From a virus, in IMG/VR virus record IMGVR_UViG_3300023278_002726, positions 1 to 27,808 of that record: 27,808 nucleotides of DNA, one strand, 5' to 3'. A program made the translations under genes and the position numbers. The notes under the pieces were generated by a model. It made no database searches. It had not been told where the DNA came from and saw only the letters and a list, made by a program, of their open reading frames with translations. How positions within the stretch are numbered: the stretch's first letter is position 1; the number at the start of each line of letters is the position of its first letter. Positions 1 to 7,231 of this stretch are shown piece after piece.

Positions 1-52
1 ATGAAAGAACTTCTTGAAGAAGTGAAAAAAGACCTTGAAAACTTGCGTTCTG
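1..52. repeat. Terminal overlap, left copy (genome closure)
   Basis: These 52 bases recur at 27757-27808 with a single difference (A at 27, G at 27783), a silent change in a lysine codon. The reading frame of the scaffold gene runs unbroken across the junction. This is what a circular genome opened inside a gene looks like; a short direct terminal repeat is the alternative. Without reads the two cannot be told apart. Confidence 0.9.
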
Positions 53-303
53 AATTTGATTCAATGCAGTCTGAAAAGATTGGTTTGGAATATCAAGTTG
101 AATCAGTAGAAAAAGAAAAAGAAGAACTTGCAAAACAAGTTGTTGAATTGAGTGCAGAACCATCTGCAGAACCAATCAAAACATCAAAGTTTGCAAAGGA
201 ATCAAATGTGAAAATGAACAACAACAAACCTTCAAAAATGGAATGGTCAAACATGACAACAAAAGAAAGGGTTTCTTGGAATTTATCAAATATTAATAAA
301 TAA
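1..303 (+). CDS. Head scaffolding protein, C-terminal part (continues from 27388)
   Basis: This is the 3' part of the scaffold gene that starts at 27388. Joined across the circle the protein has 223 residues. The part seen here begins with a strongly predicted coiled coil (about residues 1-50 here, repeated E/K/L heptads, e.g. KELLEEVKKDLENL), then a Ser/Pro/Lys-rich linker and a basic tail containing 'TTKERVSWNLSNINK'. A long helical body with a short basic C-terminal capsid-binding segment is the usual scaffold design. The ATG at position 1 is an internal methionine of the joined frame and need not be a real start. The major capsid gene begins 27 nt downstream, as expected for a scaffold. 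The role is inferred from architecture and position. Confidence 0.75.
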   Translation: MKELLEEVKKDLENLRSEFDSMQSEKIGLEYQVESVEKEKEELAKQVVELSAEPSAEPIKTSKFAKESNVKMNNNKPSKMEWSNMTTKERVSWNLSNINK

Positions 304-330
304 AAATTAACTAACTAAAAAACAATTATT

Positions 331-1242
331 ATGGCAGGATTAGTCATCACAGGTTCAACTTACGCAGGGGAATCAGCAGGTCAGTACATAGGTACTGCAT
401 TATTATCTGCAGCATCACTTGACAGTGTTACTGTATTAGAAAACATAAAATTCAAAAGAGTATTAAACAAAGTAGCAGGTGCAGGTCTTGTGACTGCAGC
501 AGATTGTGATTTCTCAAACGCAGGGACATTGACACTGACTGAATCAGTTCTTTCACCAACTGCATTGAAAATCAACATTGACCTTTGTTCTGATACAATG
601 GCAGAAGATTGGATGGCTGCAAGAATGAAAGCAGGAAGAAACAACCAACAAATTCCACAAGATTTTGAACAATTTGTGATTGGTTATTTAGGCGAAACAA
701 TCGCAGACCATGTTGAAACAAACTTTTGGAATGGTGCTGCATCAGGTGGTGGATTCCAAGGTCTTGCAACAGACACAACAGGTGTTCTTGCAACAAATGG
801 TGATGTGATTGACATTGTTCCAACAACTGTGACAATTACAAATGTATTGACTGAATTGAACAAAGTGAAGAATGCAATTCCTGATGCAGTTTATGGAAGT
901 GCAGATTTGAACATCTACATTTCAACAAAAATCATGAGGTTGTACATTGAGAAAATGGCAAATCTTGGATATTTAAACCAATACCATGTTGGTGCTGCAC
1001 CATTAAACTTTGAAGGCATCAATTTAGTACATGCACCTGGTTTAGCAGACAACAGAATGGTTGCTGCAAGAGAATCAAATGTTTTCTTTGGTACTGACTT
1101 ATTCAGTGACATGACACAATTAACAATTTTACCGATGAATCAAATTGATGGTTCTTCAAATGTTAGATTTGTTGCAAAATTCAGTGCAGGTGGTCAAGTT
1201 GCAGATGGTTCACAAGTAGTTTATTACGGAACTTCAGCATAA
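331..1242 (+). CDS. Major capsid protein
   Basis: This 303-residue protein should form the icosahedral shell (HK97-like fold). It directly follows the scaffold gene and precedes a strong terminator, the normal setting of the most abundant virion protein. The N-terminus 'MAGLVITGSTYAGESAGQYI' and the segment with 'DLCSDTMAEDWMAARMKAG' match a capsid family I know from Bacteroidota phages. There is no obvious cleaved delta domain, in keeping with a separate scaffold. The start at 331 follows an A-rich leader with stops in several frames and no Shine-Dalgarno sequence. Composition in the first 150 bases is closer to ordinary AT-rich DNA (more TA and CG) than in most of the window. The assignment rests on family resemblance and gene order. 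Confidence 0.8.
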   Translation: MAGLVITGSTYAGESAGQYIGTALLSAASLDSVTVLENIKFKRVLNKVAGAGLVTAADCDFSNAGTLTLTESVLSPTALKINIDLCSDTMAEDWMAARMKAGRNNQQIPQDFEQFVIGYLGETIADHVETNFWNGAASGGGFQGLATDTTGVLATNGDVIDIVPTTVTITNVLTELNKVKNAIPDAVYGSADLNIYISTKIMRLYIEKMANLGYLNQYHVGAAPLNFEGINLVHAPGLADNRMVAARESNVFFGTDLFSDMTQLTILPMNQIDGSSNVRFVAKFSAGGQVADGSQVVYYGTSA

Positions 1243-1252
1243 TTCAAAAAAT

Positions 1253-1285
1253 GGAACAGGGCATTGTGTCCTGTTCCTTTATATA
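1253..1285 (+). terminator. Rho-independent terminator after the capsid gene
   Basis: A perfect 8-bp stem (GGAACAGG at 1253-1260 with CCTGTTCC at 1270-1277) encloses a 9-nt loop and is followed by TTTATATA. It lies 10 nt after the capsid stop codon. The run of A just upstream would also give some termination on the other strand. The following gene starts only 22 nt after the T-rich tail, so read-through or a new promoter must supply it. Confidence 0.8.
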
Positions 1286-1307
1286 TTAACAAAATAAAAC
1301 CAAACAC

Positions 1308-1847
1308 ATGGCAATTTGCACAGCATTATCATCAGGAAGGGCATTGGATTGCAAAGATGCAGTTGGTGGAATCAAGAAAATCTTTTTTGCACAAACACTT
1401 GGTGCATTGTCAATTGATGCACCTACAGAAATCATCACTGACATTGCAGCAACAACTGTTTTTCAATATGACCTACCTGTGAACACAGGTTCAATGACTG
1501 AAACAATTCAATCAAGTTCTGAAAATGGAACTGTGTTTTTTGAACAATCAGTCAACATCAAACTTCACAAACTATCTGCAGCAGACAGAAAACAAATCAA
1601 ACTTCTTGCACAATCAAGGTTGTACATTTTCGTGTTTGATTCAAATGACAATCTGTTCTTGTTAGGTGAAGAAAACCTTGCAGAAATGACTGCAGGAAGT
1701 GTTGCAACAGGGGTTTCAAAAGGTGACATGAATGGATATGACATGACATTCACTGCATTTGAAAGAATTCCTGCAAGATACTTGACACAGGACAATTCAC
1801 CATTCCAAGGATTGACAACACCTGCAAATATCACTATCACTGCATAG
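1308..1847 (+). CDS. Probable major tail (tube) protein
   Basis: This 179-residue protein belongs to a family I recognise from Bacteroidota phages, with an N-terminus of the type 'ALSSGRALDCKDAVGGIKKI' and a centre 'NIKLHKLSAADRKQIKLL' followed by 'LYIFVFDSNDNLFLLG'. A beta-rich protein of this size that lies next to the capsid gene, between two terminators, is probably an abundant virion protein; a tail tube subunit is the best fit. No other gene in the window looks like a tube protein. ATG at 1308 gives the family's conserved N-terminus. The alternative is a capsid decoration protein. The function is inferred from fold type and context, not from a catalytic motif. Confidence 0.55.
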   Translation: MAICTALSSGRALDCKDAVGGIKKIFFAQTLGALSIDAPTEIITDIAATTVFQYDLPVNTGSMTETIQSSSENGTVFFEQSVNIKLHKLSAADRKQIKLLAQSRLYIFVFDSNDNLFLLGEENLAEMTAGSVATGVSKGDMNGYDMTFTAFERIPARYLTQDNSPFQGLTTPANITITA

Positions 1848-1868
1848 TTTTATCAATATATTCCAAGA

Positions 1869-1896
1869 AAAGGTGCAGAAATGCATCTTTTTTTTT
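1869..1896 (+). terminator. Rho-independent terminator after the tail tube gene
   Basis: A 9-bp stem with one G-T pair (1869-1877 with 1882-1890) is closed by a GAAA tetraloop and runs into nine T (1888-1896). It lies about 20 nt after the stop of the tail tube gene. This is the clearest intrinsic terminator in the window. It separates the capsid/tube pair from the next unit, whose promoter-like element follows at 1917. Confidence 0.85.
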
Positions 1897-1916
1897 GGTT
1901 AAACTTGACAAAAATG

Positions 1917-1949
1917 AACAAAAGATCCATTTTTATATTTAAAAGAAAA
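1917..1949 (+). promoter_or_regulatory. Promoter-like element, copy 1 (AACA-17-TATATTTA)
   Basis: AACA at 1917 lies exactly 17 nt upstream of TATATTTA (1934-1941), which is followed by AAAGAAAA and, 23 nt from the box start, by the ATG of gene 1957. TATATTTA matches the Bacteroidota -7 consensus TAnnTTTG at all but the last base. The element follows a strong terminator directly, which is where a new promoter is needed. Confidence 0.6.
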
Positions 1950-1956
1950 CAAAGAC

Positions 1957-2133
1957 ATGTTGCAGACTAAAAAGGAATTTGTTGGATTGACTTTTTTCAT
2001 TGATGGTGTATATAAAAACACACCTGAATTGACACAAGATGACATGAAAACACTTGGTGAAATGGGTTTTGGAAAGTATTTTGAAGAAGTTGCAGAAGAA
2101 AAACCAATAACAAAAAAGAAATCCAAGAAATGA
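1957..2133 (+). CDS. Small hypothetical protein (58 aa), head-tail region
   Basis: A 58-residue frame starting MLQTKKEFVG and ending in a lysine-rich tail (KPITKKKSKK). It stands between the tail tube and the portal, follows promoter-like copy 1, and its TGA overlaps the ATG of the next gene (ATGA at 2130-2133), a sign of translational coupling. Codon use matches the neighbours. No domain is recognised. Context suggests a structural or assembly accessory. Confidence 0.7.
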   Translation: MLQTKKEFVGLTFFIDGVYKNTPELTQDDMKTLGEMGFGKYFEEVAEEKPITKKKSKK

Positions 2134-2576
2134 TTTTCATCACAAGAAGAAGTGTTGATTCACAAGGTGCAGAAACACCAAAAGCAAACACAATTGTTGT
2201 GACAATCAGTGAAAAATTGAAGTCATCTGCAACAAATTTGTTGTGTGTCTTTGAATCAGACCAACAACACACCATTTCAAAGACTGTTTTTGCAAGTGGT
2301 TCTTCTTTTGTGACATTGGGTGAAAGAACTGATTCAATCAGAATCATTGAAGGTGGTGCATCAACAGAAACATTGACAGGAACTTTGAAAATATCACCTG
2401 CAGGTTTCTATTCTTACAAAATATATCAACAAAACAATTCAACAAATCTTGATGTCAATGATTCAAGTGTTGTTGCATTATTGGAACAAGGCAAATTGAC
2501 TGTTCTGGACACTGATGAACTAACAACAACAGAACACACAAACACTGTGGACAATTTCATTCACATAAATTCATAA
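2130..2576 (+). CDS. Hypothetical structural protein, head-tail region
   Basis: This 148-residue protein has alternating hydrophobic residues typical of a beta-rich virion protein, a central 'PAGFYSYKIYQQNNSTNLD' and a following 'LLEQGKLTVLDTD'. I have seen this pattern in Bacteroidota phage genomes but know of no assigned function. It is translationally coupled to gene 1957 by a 4-nt overlap, and the portal gene starts 1 nt after its stop codon. That tight spacing argues for co-expression with head and connector proteins. No transmembrane segment or catalytic motif is seen. Confidence 0.7.
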   Translation: MIFITRRSVDSQGAETPKANTIVVTISEKLKSSATNLLCVFESDQQHTISKTVFASGSSFVTLGERTDSIRIIEGGASTETLTGTLKISPAGFYSYKIYQQNNSTNLDVNDSSVVALLEQGKLTVLDTDELTTTEHTNTVDNFIHINS

Positions 2577-2577
2577 A

Positions 2578-4626
2578 ATGGCAAAGAAAAAGACAAAAGT
2601 TGTTTCAGATAAAACAACAAAGAACAACATTCCTTTGATGAATGTCCAATTCAGTGAAATGACATCACCAAAAGTGTCTGAAACAAGTCAGGGTGATTGG
2701 ATTGAATATGGAACAAGTGATTTGAAAAATCAATATCCACAATTTTTGATTGAAATCTACAACAATAGTTCAACACATTCAGCAATTGTGAATGCAACTG
2801 CACAAATGATTGCAGGTCGTGGATTCGTTATTGAAAACACTGAAATTCAAACTGCAGAAACCTTGTCAAAAGCAAGGAATTTCATGAATAAGGTGAACAG
2901 GGATGATGAATCACTGCATGATGTTTGGTCAAAGCTTTCACATGACATCAAATTGCAAGGTTCATTTGCAGTCAATGTGATTTGGTCAAAAGACAAAACA
3001 AGAATTGCTGAATTGTATCATGTACCTGTTGAACATTGTCGTGCAGGAAAAGTGAATGAACAAGGAAAGGTTGACACATGGTGGATTTCTGCAGATTGGT
3101 CACAATATAGAAAATCAGAATTTGAACCAAGACCTGTTGCAGCATTCAACACTAATGACAGAACAGAATCTTCACAATTGTTTTATGGTGGAATCTACAC
3201 TGCAGGTCAAGAAATTTATTCTGCACCTGACTACAGGGCTGCAGTGCCATGGATAGTGACAGACAAATTGACTGCAGAATTTCACATGAACAACATTGCA
3301 AATGGTTTTGCACCTTCAATGTGGGTGAATTTCAACAATGGGATTCCATCACAGGAAGAAAGATTTCAGATTGAAAATTCTATCAAGTCCAAATTCTCAG
3401 GAGTGCAGAACGCAGGCTCAATGGTTTTAACTTTCAGCGATGACGCATCCAAAAAACCTGACATCACACCAATTCAACAAAGTGATGCAGACAAACAATT
3501 TGTTGTGTTGAATGAATTGACAATTCAGAACCTTTTCATTTCACACAGGGTGACATCACCACAACTTCTTGGTGTAAAAACTGAAGGTCAACTTGGTGGA
3601 AGAAATGAATTGCAAGAGGCATTTGAATTGTACATGAACACAGTTGTTGAACCATTTCAGATGGTTCTGATGAGTTTTGTGGACACAGTGATGTCAACCA
3701 ACCATTTGAATGTGAAGTTGTCTGTGGAACAAGTTAAACCAATCAATTCAAGATTTGGAACAGATGTGTTGAAAGAGGTGTTGACAGTTGATGAAATTCG
3801 TGCAGAACTTGGATTTGAACCATTGCCAAAAGAAGATGAAACAGTTGAACAAGAAAACACAGAATTGTCACTTAAAAAATGGGATGATTCACTTGTGAAA
3901 TTGGATGAAGATTGCAAAAAAAAAGATGGATCTTGTGATGATTGTTCCTGTGAACAATATGACATGAATGATGACATTGCAGATGAACTTCTTGAAAGAC
4001 TTGATGAAGTTGCACAAGTTGTGAATGTTGATGAATGGGAAGAAATCCATGAATCAGAAGTTTTTGATGCAGAAGGTGAAGATGAAAACATGTCAAATGT
4101 TGAACTTGCATCCATTCCATTCATTCCAAAAGGTGACAAAAGAAAACCAACACCATTTGGTGATTCTTTCATGTTTCGTGTTTTGTACAGATACAAAGGT
4201 GGATTGAAATCAAATTCCAGAAAGTTTTGCAAAAAGATGGTTGACAATTCCAAGTCAAAAGGGTATGTGTATAGAAAAGAAGACATTGACACACTATCAT
4301 CAAAGCCATTGAACAAAGGATTTGGTGCAGGTGGTTCAGACACTTATGACATATTTTTGTGGAAAGGTGGTGTGTATTGTCACCATAGTTGGTCAAGGGT
4401 TGTTTTCATGCGAAGGAGAGTTCCAAAAGATGCAAATCTTGGATTCAATGTGATTGATGAAAATGGAAACAAAATCAATGTTCCTGCAGGTGAACTTTTG
4501 CCAAAAACACTTATCAAATATTATAAAAATAGTACAAACAAAGCATTGAAATCTGCAGGTGTTGTCCTTGAAGACAAGGTTGCACAGACAAGACCGATTG
4601 ACATGCCAAACCAAGGTAAAAAATAA
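2578..4626 (+). CDS. Portal protein with an extra C-terminal domain
   Basis: This 682-residue protein should form the ring at the capsid vertex through which DNA enters and leaves. Residues from about 1 to 430 look like a phage portal: 'VNATAQMIAGRGFVI' near the N-terminus, 'DKQFVVLNELTIQNLFISHR' and 'SPQLLGVKTEGQLGGRNEL' in the wing/stem region. An acidic linker follows (about 430-515, with a small Cys-rich patch KKKDGSCDDCSC). Then comes a separate C-terminal domain (about 520-682) with 'GSDTYDIFLWKGGVYCHHSW'. Portals of this host group sometimes carry such a tail; its role is not known to me. The protein is longer than a minimal portal (around 400-500 residues) because of that domain. A short patch near 3410-3446 has three CpG, unusual for this genome. 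Confidence 0.85.
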   Translation: MAKKKTKVVSDKTTKNNIPLMNVQFSEMTSPKVSETSQGDWIEYGTSDLKNQYPQFLIEIYNNSSTHSAIVNATAQMIAGRGFVIENTEIQTAETLSKARNFMNKVNRDDESLHDVWSKLSHDIKLQGSFAVNVIWSKDKTRIAELYHVPVEHCRAGKVNEQGKVDTWWISADWSQYRKSEFEPRPVAAFNTNDRTESSQLFYGGIYTAGQEIYSAPDYRAAVPWIVTDKLTAEFHMNNIANGFAPSMWVNFNNGIPSQEERFQIENSIKSKFSGVQNAGSMVLTFSDDASKKPDITPIQQSDADKQFVVLNELTIQNLFISHRVTSPQLLGVKTEGQLGGRNELQEAFELYMNTVVEPFQMVLMSFVDTVMSTNHLNVKLSVEQVKPINSRFGTDVLKEVLTVDEIRAELGFEPLPKEDETVEQENTELSLKKWDDSLVKLDEDCKKKDGSCDDCSCEQYDMNDDIADELLERLDEVAQVVNVDEWEEIHESEVFDAEGEDENMSNVELASIPFIPKGDKRKPTPFGDSFMFRVLYRYKGGLKSNSRKFCKKMVDNSKSKGYVYRKEDIDTLSSKPLNKGFGAGGSDTYDIFLWKGGVYCHHSWSRVVFMRRRVPKDANLGFNVIDENGNKINVPAGELLPKTLIKYYKNSTNKALKSAGVVLEDKVAQTRPIDMPNQGKK

Positions 4627-4628
4627 CT

Positions 4629-5210
4629 ATGGCAACACAAGTCCTTTACATATCAGAAAACAGGTTGAAAGAATCAACCACAATCAACCAAAATGTTGAC
4701 ACAGAATTGTTGATTCCAAACATCAAGATTGCACAGGACAAATATATCTTGACTGCACTTGGTTCAAAATTGGATGAACATCTTCAAAGTCTTATTTCTG
4801 CAGGAACACTTGATGATGCAGGAAATGAAAACTTTGAAAAGCTTGTGAACACATACATTCAACCTGCACTTGTTCAGTGGACATTGTATGAATCAATCAT
4901 TTTTCTTGGTTTCAAATTTAAGAACAAGGACATCATGCGAAAATCAAGTGAAACAGGACAACCTGCATCATTGGATGATTTGAAATTCTTGCGTAATGAA
5001 ATCCAAAACACTGCACAATGGTACACAGAAAGGTTGATTGACTATTTATGTCACAACAACAACCTGTTTCCACAATATTCACAGAACACAAATGAAGATG
5101 TCAGTCCATCAAGACACAACTATTTCAATGGAATGAATTTGGAACTGCAACCAAAAAGAAGAATCAACAACATCACCTTGGATGATTTTCTTCCATCAAA
5201 TTTGAAGTAG
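4629..5210 (+). CDS. Probable head-tail connector (adaptor) protein
   Basis: This 193-residue, largely helical protein starts 2 nt after the portal stop. The pattern 'NVDTELLIPNIKIAQDKYIL' followed by a 'LGSKLDEHL' segment and a long helix with 'YESIIFLGFKF' resembles the helical head-completion proteins that dock on the portal (HK97 gp6 / SPP1 gp15 type), common directly after portals. There is no catalytic motif. The C-terminus 'NNITLDDFLPSNL' is an exposed tail. I am fairly sure of a neck role and unsure of the exact component. Confidence 0.6.
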   Translation: MATQVLYISENRLKESTTINQNVDTELLIPNIKIAQDKYILTALGSKLDEHLQSLISAGTLDDAGNENFEKLVNTYIQPALVQWTLYESIIFLGFKFKNKDIMRKSSETGQPASLDDLKFLRNEIQNTAQWYTERLIDYLCHNNNLFPQYSQNTNEDVSPSRHNYFNGMNLELQPKRRINNITLDDFLPSNLK

Positions 5211-5318
5211 ATGGAAAAGAAAACACTTTCAAAATATAAAATTAAAAACAAAAATGAATCTGCATTAAAGACATTTTTGAAGAAAAAAGAATCAAAGACA
5301 TGGACAAAAAAGAAGTGA
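5211..5318 (+). CDS. Very small lysine-rich protein (35 aa)
   Basis: The ATG directly abuts the stop codon of the connector gene (TAGATG). The frame encodes 35 residues, 14 of them lysine, and overlaps the next gene by 19 nt. Tight packing favours translation. The extreme composition could be real (nucleic-acid or membrane binding) or just A-rich non-coding DNA. No function can be assigned. Confidence 0.4.
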   Translation: MEKKTLSKYKIKNKNESALKTFLKKKESKTWTKKK

Positions 5319-5470
5319 TGAAAGATGTTGTTGAAGTTCTTGGATTCAATTCCATGACATTGATGACTGTGACATTTGCAGACATTGAAAACATATTGAA
5401 AGTGATTGTTTTGCTTTTGTCAATTGCATATACAATCCAAAAAATGTATCACTTCAAAAACAAGAAATGA
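5300..5470 (+). CDS. Small single-pass membrane protein, possible lysis accessory
   Basis: A 56-residue protein with one clear hydrophobic segment at about residues 31-45 (NILKVIVLLLSIAYTI) followed by a basic tail (MYHFKNKK), preceded by an amphipathic N-terminal half. Small membrane proteins of this shape are common next to the endolysin in Bacteroidota phages and may be holins or antiholins. The M15 endopeptidase and a 3TM holin lie just downstream. The start at 5300 (MDKKEVMKD) is preferred; a later ATG at 5318 is possible. Confidence 0.65.
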   Translation: MDKKEVMKDVVEVLGFNSMTLMTVTFADIENILKVIVLLLSIAYTIQKMYHFKNKK

Positions 5471-5691
5471 TTTTGTCAATGCACATTTTTTTCAATAAGT
5501 GCAAGAATAAATTGATTTTTTTTAATGGTCAACTTTGTCTTTGTTTCCTATCAAGTGAAATTGTTGTGTTGCCATTTCTCATGTTTTTGATGTACTGATA
5601 TGCCACAAGACACAAAATGCCTTAAAACAAAGGAAAAGTGTGTCAGAAATGATTTTGAATAAAACAAATAAAATCAAATAAAAAGAAAAAG
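5471..5691 (+). other. Non-coding gap before the lysis genes
   Basis: These 221 bases hold no convincing gene. A weak inverted repeat (TGCAC near 5480, GTGCA near 5500) and two T-runs are present but do not form a clear terminator. The last 30 bases are A-rich, with an AACAAATAAAATCAAA segment that resembles the upstream half of the repeated promoter element but lacks the TATATTTA box. Confidence 0.4.
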
Positions 5692-6081
5692 ATGTCAGAT
5701 TCACCATTCAAGTTTTTCAAATATTCTGAATTTGATTGTCCATCAGAAGTTGGATCAGGACAGAAAAACATGGACAAAAGGTTCATTGAATTGATTGATT
5801 CTGCAAGGTCACTTTGCAATTTTCCTTGGAACATTTCAAGTGGTTTCAGAACTAAAAAACACAACCAAGAATTGATTGCAAAAGGGTACAAAGCAAGTCC
5901 AAATTCTGCACATCTTGAAGGAAAAGCATGTGACATCATTTGCACTGATTCACACAAAAGGTTCAAAATCATTCAATCACTTTTGTCAGTTGGCATCACA
6001 AGAATTGGTGTCAGTGATTCATTCATACATTGCGACATTTCAACCAATAACAAACCAAGTGAAGTTTTATGGACATACTAA
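5692..6081 (+). CDS. Endolysin: M15-family peptidoglycan endopeptidase
   Basis: A 129-residue zinc peptidase of the M15 type (peptidase M15_3 / L-alanyl-D-glutamate endopeptidase group) that should cut the peptide stems of peptidoglycan at lysis. Zinc ligands are visible as His74 and Asp81 in 'SAHLEGKACDI' and His113 in 'FIHCDIS', with Asp115 beside it. 'NISSGFRTKKHN' (about 47-58) is the typical substrate-side segment. The length is normal for a single-domain phage enzyme. No signal peptide is seen, so a holin is needed to release it, and a 3TM holin overlaps its 3' end by 13 nt. Confidence 0.9.
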   Translation: MSDSPFKFFKYSEFDCPSEVGSGQKNMDKRFIELIDSARSLCNFPWNISSGFRTKKHNQELIAKGYKASPNSAHLEGKACDIICTDSHKRFKIIQSLLSVGITRIGVSDSFIHCDISTNNKPSEVLWTY

Positions 6082-6449
6082 CAAACTTATTTAGTGGATT
6101 ATTCAAACAAGCTGAAGGAATCCTGGACACAACAATCACCAACAAAGAAGAATTGCAAATTGTCAAAAACGAACTTGAAAGAATCTTGAATGATGCAGAA
6201 AAGAATGCACAGATTCAGGTCACAGACAGATGGAAATCAGACATGCAGTCAGACAATAAGTTGTCAAAGAACATCAGACCTGCAACACTGATTTTCATGA
6301 CTGTGGCATTTGTCATCATTTCTGTGTTTGATGGCAATCTTGGACAATTTCAAATCAATCCTGATTTCATTCCTGTTTATGAAATTTTGTTGATGTCAAT
6401 TTATGGTGCATATTTCGTTGGAAGAACAATTCAAAAAATTAAGAAGTAA
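6069..6449 (+). CDS. Holin, 3TM (GTA_holin_3TM) family
   Basis: A 126-residue protein with an N-terminal helix, the family signature 'RWKSDMQSDNKLSKNIRPAT' (residues 54-73), and two strong membrane segments at about 72-87 and 101-119. It ends in a basic tail (RTIQKIKK). The signature and layout are those of GTA_holin_3TM proteins, which permeabilise the inner membrane and let the endolysin out. It overlaps the endolysin gene by 13 nt, and its stop shares bases with the next start (TAATG at 6447-6451), so the three genes are one unit. Confidence 0.85.
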   Translation: MDILTNLFSGLFKQAEGILDTTITNKEELQIVKNELERILNDAEKNAQIQVTDRWKSDMQSDNKLSKNIRPATLIFMTVAFVIISVFDGNLGQFQINPDFIPVYEILLMSIYGAYFVGRTIQKIKK

Positions 6450-7231
6450 TGTCAGAAGATAAAAGGAACACAATCAGAATGCGATTGAAACCACATGAAC
6501 ACCAACTTGTGATGGATTCAAGAAAAAAACAAAGAAATGTGTTGATTGTGGGTGACTTACATGCACCATTCATCAAAGGTCAATGCAATGATGGTGATTC
6601 CTATCTTCAACACTGTCTTGATGTCTATGAAAAGAACAATTGCAACCAAGTCATTCTGATTGGTGATTGTATTGATTCACACTATTCAAGTTTTCATGAA
6701 ACACATCCTGATGGATATGCAGCAGGTGAAGAACTTGACAGGGCTATTGACCAACTGAAACCATGGCATGATGCATTCCTAAAACTTGGAAACAAAGAAT
6801 GCATTGTGACAATTGGAAATCATGACGCAATAATTTCAAGAAAAGCCGTTCAAATGGGTATTTCACAGAAATGGTTGAAAGGTCTTTCAGAAGTTCTTGA
6901 AGTTCCAACATGGAAATTTGTTGATTCCTATGAACAAGATGGTGTCATCTACACACATGGAACAGGTTCATCAGGTGCAAGAGGTTGTCACAATAGGGTT
7001 GTCAATTGGGGAAAATCAGTTGTTCAAGGTCATATTCACACAGAATGTTCAGTTTCTTGGCACTGCACAAAGACATCAAGACATTTTGCAATGCAAGTTG
7101 GTTGTGGTGTGACTGATTCCAATCAATATGCACTTGCGTATGCAAAGAACTTCACAAAAAGGTCAATCATTGCATGTGGTGTTGTTTTGAACAATGGTGA
7201 ACTTCCAATCACTTATCCAATGCATCTGTGA
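6449..7231 (+). CDS. Calcineurin-like metallophosphoesterase
   Basis: This 260-residue enzyme carries the full set of metal-binding motifs of the calcineurin-like superfamily: GDLHAPF (35-41), GDCIDSH (72-78), GNHD (123-126), YTHG (169-171) and GHIHTE (194-199). It should use two metal ions to hydrolyse a phosphoester; the substrate cannot be read from sequence and may be nucleotides, DNA ends or a phosphoprotein. It closes the rightward block after the lysis genes, with TAATG coupling to the holin. Its last 23 bases overlap, antisense, the end of the C5 methyltransferase gene. A slightly different composition near 6825-6860 (extra CpG) is noted. Confidence 0.9.
   Translation: MSEDKRNTIRMRLKPHEHQLVMDSRKKQRNVLIVGDLHAPFIKGQCNDGDSYLQHCLDVYEKNNCNQVILIGDCIDSHYSSFHETHPDGYAAGEELDRAIDQLKPWHDAFLKLGNKECIVTIGNHDAIISRKAVQMGISQKWLKGLSEVLEVPTWKFVDSYEQDGVIYTHGTGSSGARGCHNRVVNWGKSVVQGHIHTECSVSWHCTKTSRHFAMQVGCGVTDSNQYALAYAKNFTKRSIIACGVVLNNGELPITYPMHL

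Noticed and set aside
3917-3925. Run of nine A in the portal gene as a second frameshift site
   Set aside because: The portal frame continues past it for over 230 residues with recognisable sequence, and neither alternative frame gives a plausible protein.
3657-4343. A 228-codon open frame on the minus strand inside the portal gene
   Set aside because: It is antisense to the acidic, repetitive part of the portal gene; Ser/Phe-rich translation and no leader or operon context mark it as a shadow.
5528-5593. A 21-codon frame in the gap before the endolysin
   Set aside because: Cys/Phe-rich, no A-rich leader, not packed against neighbours, and unlike the genome's codon use.
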